From positions 1-56,476 of the forward strand of contig NZ_JADNRS010000043.1 of assembly GCF_015709225.1 (NCBI RefSeq): a DNA stretch of 56,476 nucleotides. Reading direction: 5' to 3'. Every line of letters begins with the position of its first letter. Position 1 is the stretch's first letter. The position numbers and the translations under genes were made by a program. This DNA comes from Acholeplasma laidlawii. GTDB lineage: Bacteria; Bacillota_I; Bacilli_A; Acholeplasmatales; Acholeplasmataceae. Below the pieces are notes generated by a model. The model searched no databases and was not told the origin of the DNA. It saw only the letters and a program-made list of their open reading frames with translations. Shown in pieces: positions 53,450 through 56,476 of this stretch.

Positions 53450-54253
53450 ATGAAAAAATACTTAATAGCAGGCCTGGTCATAGAATTCGATTATCGATAT
53501 GATCAATATTTCAAAAACAACATCGAAAACTATATATATGAAGGTAGTAGAGAAGTAGATCATACAATCACTGTGAAATACGCTCTAGAACTTCATGAAC
53601 CAACATCTAAGCTTCACAGAGTCTTTTCAAAGAGTGTTTCTGGTTTAAAAGCTTATATGAATTATGATGAAAACTATAGAAACATTGAAATTTGGATTGA
53701 TGAAGATACATTTACAGATGCTGCTACAGCAGAATATGTATACACTGGCATGATCTTTTTAGAATTAGCTCAACGCCATGGTCTTTTACCACTACATGGT
53801 TCAGCTATCAACTATAAAGGTGATGTGATCTTATTTTCTGCACCAAGTGGTACAGGTAAATCAACACATGCTAGAATGTGGAAACACTTATATAAAGATG
53901 ATGTATCCTGGGTAAATGATGATAAACCGTTACTTGATGTTACAAGTGAAGGTATCTTTGTTTATGGTGCACCATTTAGTGGACAATACTCTTCCAATAC
54001 AAATGATAAGAAACCACTTAAAGCAATCGTATTCTTACAACAAGGTGTTACAGATAATGTTCGAAAATTAAATGAAAAAGAAGCATTAAAACACTTAATG
54101 ACCAATACATTAAGACCAACTGAAGAAGCACTTTGGGATCAAGCATTAAACCATTTTGAACAAATTATTAAAGAAATTCCAATTTACTTACTGGATGCAA
54201 GTTTATCTACATCCGCAGTGAAGTCCATTAAAAAGGCGATTTATAATGAATAA
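53450..54253 (+). CDS. HPr-kinase-like P-loop protein
   Basis: The roughly 267-residue protein has a poorly conserved N-terminal half and a C-terminal HPr kinase/PEP carboxykinase-like nucleotide domain: LPLHGSAINY (His116), the P-loop APSGTGKST (131-139) and WVNDDKPLL (154-162). Such proteins occur in peptide-modification clusters and elsewhere as kinases of unknown target; true HprK has a different N-domain. No HPr is encoded here. I chose ATG 53450 after GGTGG; ATG 53435 is possible. It overlaps the next gene by 8 nt. Confidence 0.72.
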   Translation: MKKYLIAGLVIEFDYRYDQYFKNNIENYIYEGSREVDHTITVKYALELHEPTSKLHRVFSKSVSGLKAYMNYDENYRNIEIWIDEDTFTDAATAEYVYTGMIFLELAQRHGLLPLHGSAINYKGDVILFSAPSGTGKSTHARMWKHLYKDDVSWVNDDKPLLDVTSEGIFVYGAPFSGQYSSNTNDKKPLKAIVFLQQGVTDNVRKLNEKEALKHLMTNTLRPTEEALWDQALNHFEQIIKEIPIYLLDASLSTSAVKSIKKAIYNE

Positions 54254-55223
54254 ATATGATTCACAACAAAACCAAATCATTAAAAGAACAATGTTACTGA
54301 TTGTAACATTGTTTTTAACTGTTTTGGTAGTATCTTGTAAACCTAAAGTTGATACAGGTGCAATTGAACTTATAAACCAAGCATATGAGGTTTTAACACT
54401 CGAGTTTCAAGAAGGCGATACTATGGATAGTGTAACTGGTGACTTTAGATTACCGTTATTTGTTAGCGAATACCCGGATGTAGCCCTTTTATGGTCATCA
54501 GGCGCGGAAAGTATCATTAAACCTCAAGGACTGTTTGCGGTGATTAATAGACCTCAAGAAGACACAAGTGTTGACCTAACAGCAACCTTAAGTTATAAAA
54601 AAGAAACTAAAGATAAAATATTTAGTATTAATGTATCTGGTTACACTGACTATGAATTTACTGGCTACTATGAAAGCTTAAGTGGACTACTCATGGATGA
54701 GTTCACAGTTGAACTATCATCCATGATTAAAACAAAGGGTCGTGCCACAGGCACTACCGCACAAGTTAGACAAATTGATAACTATGAAGGCCAAAACTAT
54801 AATATCTATACCGGATTTGAAGCATATGGTAATAGAGAACACGTTTGGCCACAGTCTCACTTAGGTGTTATAAAAGATGATCTGCACAATCTACGTGCTG
54901 CAAATTCACAAGTAAACTCTACTAGAGGTAATAAGTTCTTTGTAGATAATCCATTGGGTGGTTCTTGGAAAGGTATTGGTAATGGATTTTATCCGGGTGA
55001 AGATCATATTGGTGATGTAGCTAGGATTATCTTATACATCTATATTAGGTATGAACTTAATATTCAACTGGTTGGACAACTCGATTTATTCTTGATGTGG
55101 CATGAGATGGACCCGGTGAGTCCATTTGAAATATCTAGAAATAATAAGATCTATGCAATACAAAGCAATAGAAATCCATTTATTGATTATCCAGATCTTG
55201 TAGATATAATGTTTAATAATTGA
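54246..55223 (+). CDS. Endonuclease I lipoprotein with an N-terminal Ig-like domain
   Basis: The 325-residue protein has a signal peptide with lipobox VVSC (Cys31), an atrophied bacterial Ig-like domain (about 45-130; LPLFVSE, ALLWSSG, VDLTATLSYK) and an endonuclease I domain with NREHVWPQSHLG (His199), DDLHNLRAA, NSTRGNKFF and HEMDPVSPFE. It is a shorter paralog of the lipoprotein at 21.0 kb. It should cut nucleic acids outside the cell. The 8-nt overlap with the HPr-kinase-like gene shows coupling. Confidence 0.88.
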   Translation: MNKYDSQQNQIIKRTMLLIVTLFLTVLVVSCKPKVDTGAIELINQAYEVLTLEFQEGDTMDSVTGDFRLPLFVSEYPDVALLWSSGAESIIKPQGLFAVINRPQEDTSVDLTATLSYKKETKDKIFSINVSGYTDYEFTGYYESLSGLLMDEFTVELSSMIKTKGRATGTTAQVRQIDNYEGQNYNIYTGFEAYGNREHVWPQSHLGVIKDDLHNLRAANSQVNSTRGNKFFVDNPLGGSWKGIGNGFYPGEDHIGDVARIILYIYIRYELNIQLVGQLDLFLMWHEMDPVSPFEISRNNKIYAIQSNRNPFIDYPDLVDIMFNN

Positions 55224-55252
55224 AAAATATGACCTATAACGGTCATATTTTT
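55223..55252 (+). terminator. Terminator after the endonuclease lipoprotein
   Basis: The stem AAATATGACC/GGTCATATTT with loop TATAAC is followed by Ts. Confidence 0.85.
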
Positions 55253-55302
55253 ATATATATGTAACCGTTTTTATAAAATTTGCATAAAGATTCATATATT
55301 AC

Positions 55303-55331
55303 TTGTAATTTGAGTTTAAATTATGTATATT
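55303..55331 (+). promoter_or_regulatory. Promoter of the Ig-repeat lipoprotein
   Basis: TTGTAA (55303-55308), a 17-nt spacer and TATATT (55326-55331). Confidence 0.6.
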
Positions 55332-55370
55332 GATATGTTACGCGAAAATTAAAGGAGAAGATTTCACACT

Positions 55371-56476
55371 ATGAAAAAACTTGTAACGATATTTACAATC
55401 ATGCTTATTTCAATATTTATAGTTTCATGTGAATCCATTGATACACTGCCGACTGAATTGCTTGAAAAAGTACAAATTAATTTAACAGAGGGAGATAGAT
55501 TAGACTATATAACATCTGATTTCTCATTACCTTCTGGCATAGAAGATAATAAAGATATTACAATTACATGGACATCAAGTGATCCCGTTGTTATCTTAAT
55601 AGAAAATAACATGGGGAAAGTTACTAGACAAAGTACTGATAAATCAGTCACCTTAACTGCCAAAGTAACTTTAGGTAGTAATTCAAAGGATATCCCCTTT
55701 GATTTAACTGTTATTAAATTAGAAGATGTTATAGTAACTCCAGAAGATACAACTAAACCAGTTATTACTGGTGCAGTAGACATCAACTACACAATTGGTG
55801 ATGCTGAACCATCTTATTTAGATGGTGTCTCAGCAACGGATGATGTAGATGGTGTTGTTCAAGTAGCAGTTGATGCAAGTGATGTTAATTTAGAAGTTGC
55901 TGGTACATATGATGTTATCTACACAGCTACTGATTTAAAAGGTAATGTCGCTGAAGTTGTTGTTCAAATTACAGTAACTGATGGTGAAGATACAACTAAA
56001 CCAGTTATTACTGGTGCAGTAGACATCAACTACACAATTGGTGATGCTGAACCATCTTACTTAGATGGTGTGTCAGCAACGGATGATGTAGACGGAGAAG
56101 TTGATGTTACTGTAGATACTACAAATGTTAACTTAGCTGTTAAAGGCGTTTATAACATTACGTATACTGCAATTGATAATACTGGTAACAAAGAAGAAGT
56201 TACTGTAAGAGTAATTGTAACAAGTGATGAAGTTCCAGTAGTTGGTGAAACTGTTACATTTAAATACACGGGTACAGCTACCGGTAATATGACAACTGGA
56301 AATAATGCAGTCTCAGTTGGACTAGTAGAGTCCGTATTTAATGTCACTACAGATTCTGTTGGATCTTATAATAATATTATTGGTTTAAATAAAGATGGTT
56401 CAGTTAGATTATATGCAGACAGAACAACTGGTAATGGTAATACATTAACAGTTGAAACATTAGGTGAACAAAAAAT
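55371..56476 (+). CDS. Ig-repeat surface lipoprotein (cut by the window edge)
   Basis: The frame is open from ATG 55371 to the end of the window, 368 codons. It has a signal peptide with lipobox IVSC (Cys20), an atrophied Ig domain (about 27-112; ITITWTSSDP, KSVTLTAKV) like the one in the preceding gene, then two DUF5011-type Ig modules of 81 residues (from about 125 and 206) that begin EDTTKPVITGAVDINYTIGD. A further beta-rich segment starts after about residue 285. By comparison with its neighbour, an endonuclease I domain may follow. AAAGGAGAAG precedes the start. Confidence 0.82.
   Translation, partial: MKKLVTIFTIMLISIFIVSCESIDTLPTELLEKVQINLTEGDRLDYITSDFSLPSGIEDNKDITITWTSSDPVVILIENNMGKVTRQSTDKSVTLTAKVTLGSNSKDIPFDLTVIKLEDVIVTPEDTTKPVITGAVDINYTIGDAEPSYLDGVSATDDVDGVVQVAVDASDVNLEVAGTYDVIYTATDLKGNVAEVVVQITVTDGEDTTKPVITGAVDINYTIGDAEPSYLDGVSATDDVDGEVDVTVDTTNVNLAVKGVYNITYTAIDNTGNKEEVTVRVIVTSDEVPVVGETVTFKYTGTATGNMTTGNNAVSVGLVESVFNVTTDSVGSYNNIIGLNKDGSVRLYADRTTGNGNTLTVETLGEQK
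55743..56095 (+). repeat. Tandem repeat inside the Ig-repeat lipoprotein
   Basis: A 110-nt block at 55743-55852 recurs at 55986-56095, offset by exactly 243 nt (81 codons), with three differences, all silent third-base changes. The rest of the two modules is more diverged. Confidence 0.9.

Overview
The window looks like a chromosomal segment of an Acholeplasma-type mollicute, probably close to Acholeplasma laidlawii. The DNA is AT-rich and gene order follows the Bacillus/Firmicute pattern. TGA is a normal stop codon in many genes (rplP, rplE, adk, ecfA2, tmk, rsmI, gltX), which excludes Mycoplasma and Spiroplasma, where UGA encodes Trp. The genus is inference; the other points are read from the sequence. 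No rRNA, insertion sequence, phage or CRISPR array is visible.

Layout. (1) 27-1071: eleven tRNA genes in one orientation (Val, Thr, Lys, Leu, Ala, Met, Ile2, Ser, fMet, Asp, Phe), all with encoded CCA, closed by a terminator. (2) 1.1-5.5 kb: small accessory genes, including a DegV/FakB-like fatty-acid-binding protein followed by a FabT-like MarR regulator with a FabT-box-like palindrome upstream, and a protein resembling a catalytically dead PTS Enzyme I. (3) 5.5-20.3 kb: the S10-spc-alpha ribosomal supercluster, rpsJ to rplQ, with secY, adk, map, infA and rpoA, running from one strong promoter with a structured leader to one terminator. S14 and L36 are zinc-free forms and L24 has a Lys/Ala-rich tail. 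(4) 20.4-27.1 kb: a Lys-rich small protein, an endonuclease I lipoprotein, tag, a pepF-like peptidase, and a minus-strand trio (thioredoxin, thioredoxin-reductase-like, DUF1801). (5) 27.3-37.1 kb: ECF energy module ecfA1-ecfA2-ecfT, truA, tmk, a holB-like gene, a tRNA/rRNA methyltransferase pair, then metG behind a methionine T-box riboswitch, a YitT-family protein and a YbjQ protein. (6) 37.1-43.4 kb: a minus-strand SecB-like chaperone, a gene remnant, rplM-rpsI behind a Shine-Dalgarno-masking hairpin, gltX coupled to a GLUG-type lipoprotein, and an ArsB/NhaD-like transporter. (7) 43.4-52.9 kb: a DUF2779 double-nuclease protein, then cysS-mrnC-(P-type ATPase)-rlmB-sigH-like-(SHOCT membrane protein)-rpmG-secE-nusG, a Bacillus-like order with two insertions and no yacP. 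(8) 52.9-56.5 kb: an XRE-type regulator broken by an in-frame TAA and preceded by a perfect 11-bp-arm palindrome, an HPr-kinase-like protein overlapping an endonuclease I lipoprotein, and the start of a further Ig-repeat lipoprotein cut by the window edge.

How it works together. Most of the window is translation and export machinery: tRNAs, 25 ribosomal proteins, aminoacyl-tRNA synthetases, tRNA/rRNA modification, SecY/SecE, Map and transcription factors RpoA and NusG. Many genes overlap by 1 to 26 nt (often ATGA), pointing to translational coupling. The accessory genes are mostly surface lipoproteins with secreted-nuclease and Ig-like modules, which in a nucleotide-scavenging wall-less bacterium could feed precursors to the cell. 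The most unusual items are the DUF2779 nuclease, the FabT/DegV module, the SecB-like chaperone, the HPr-kinase-like/endonuclease pair, the sigma-H remnant and the several structured ribosomal leaders.
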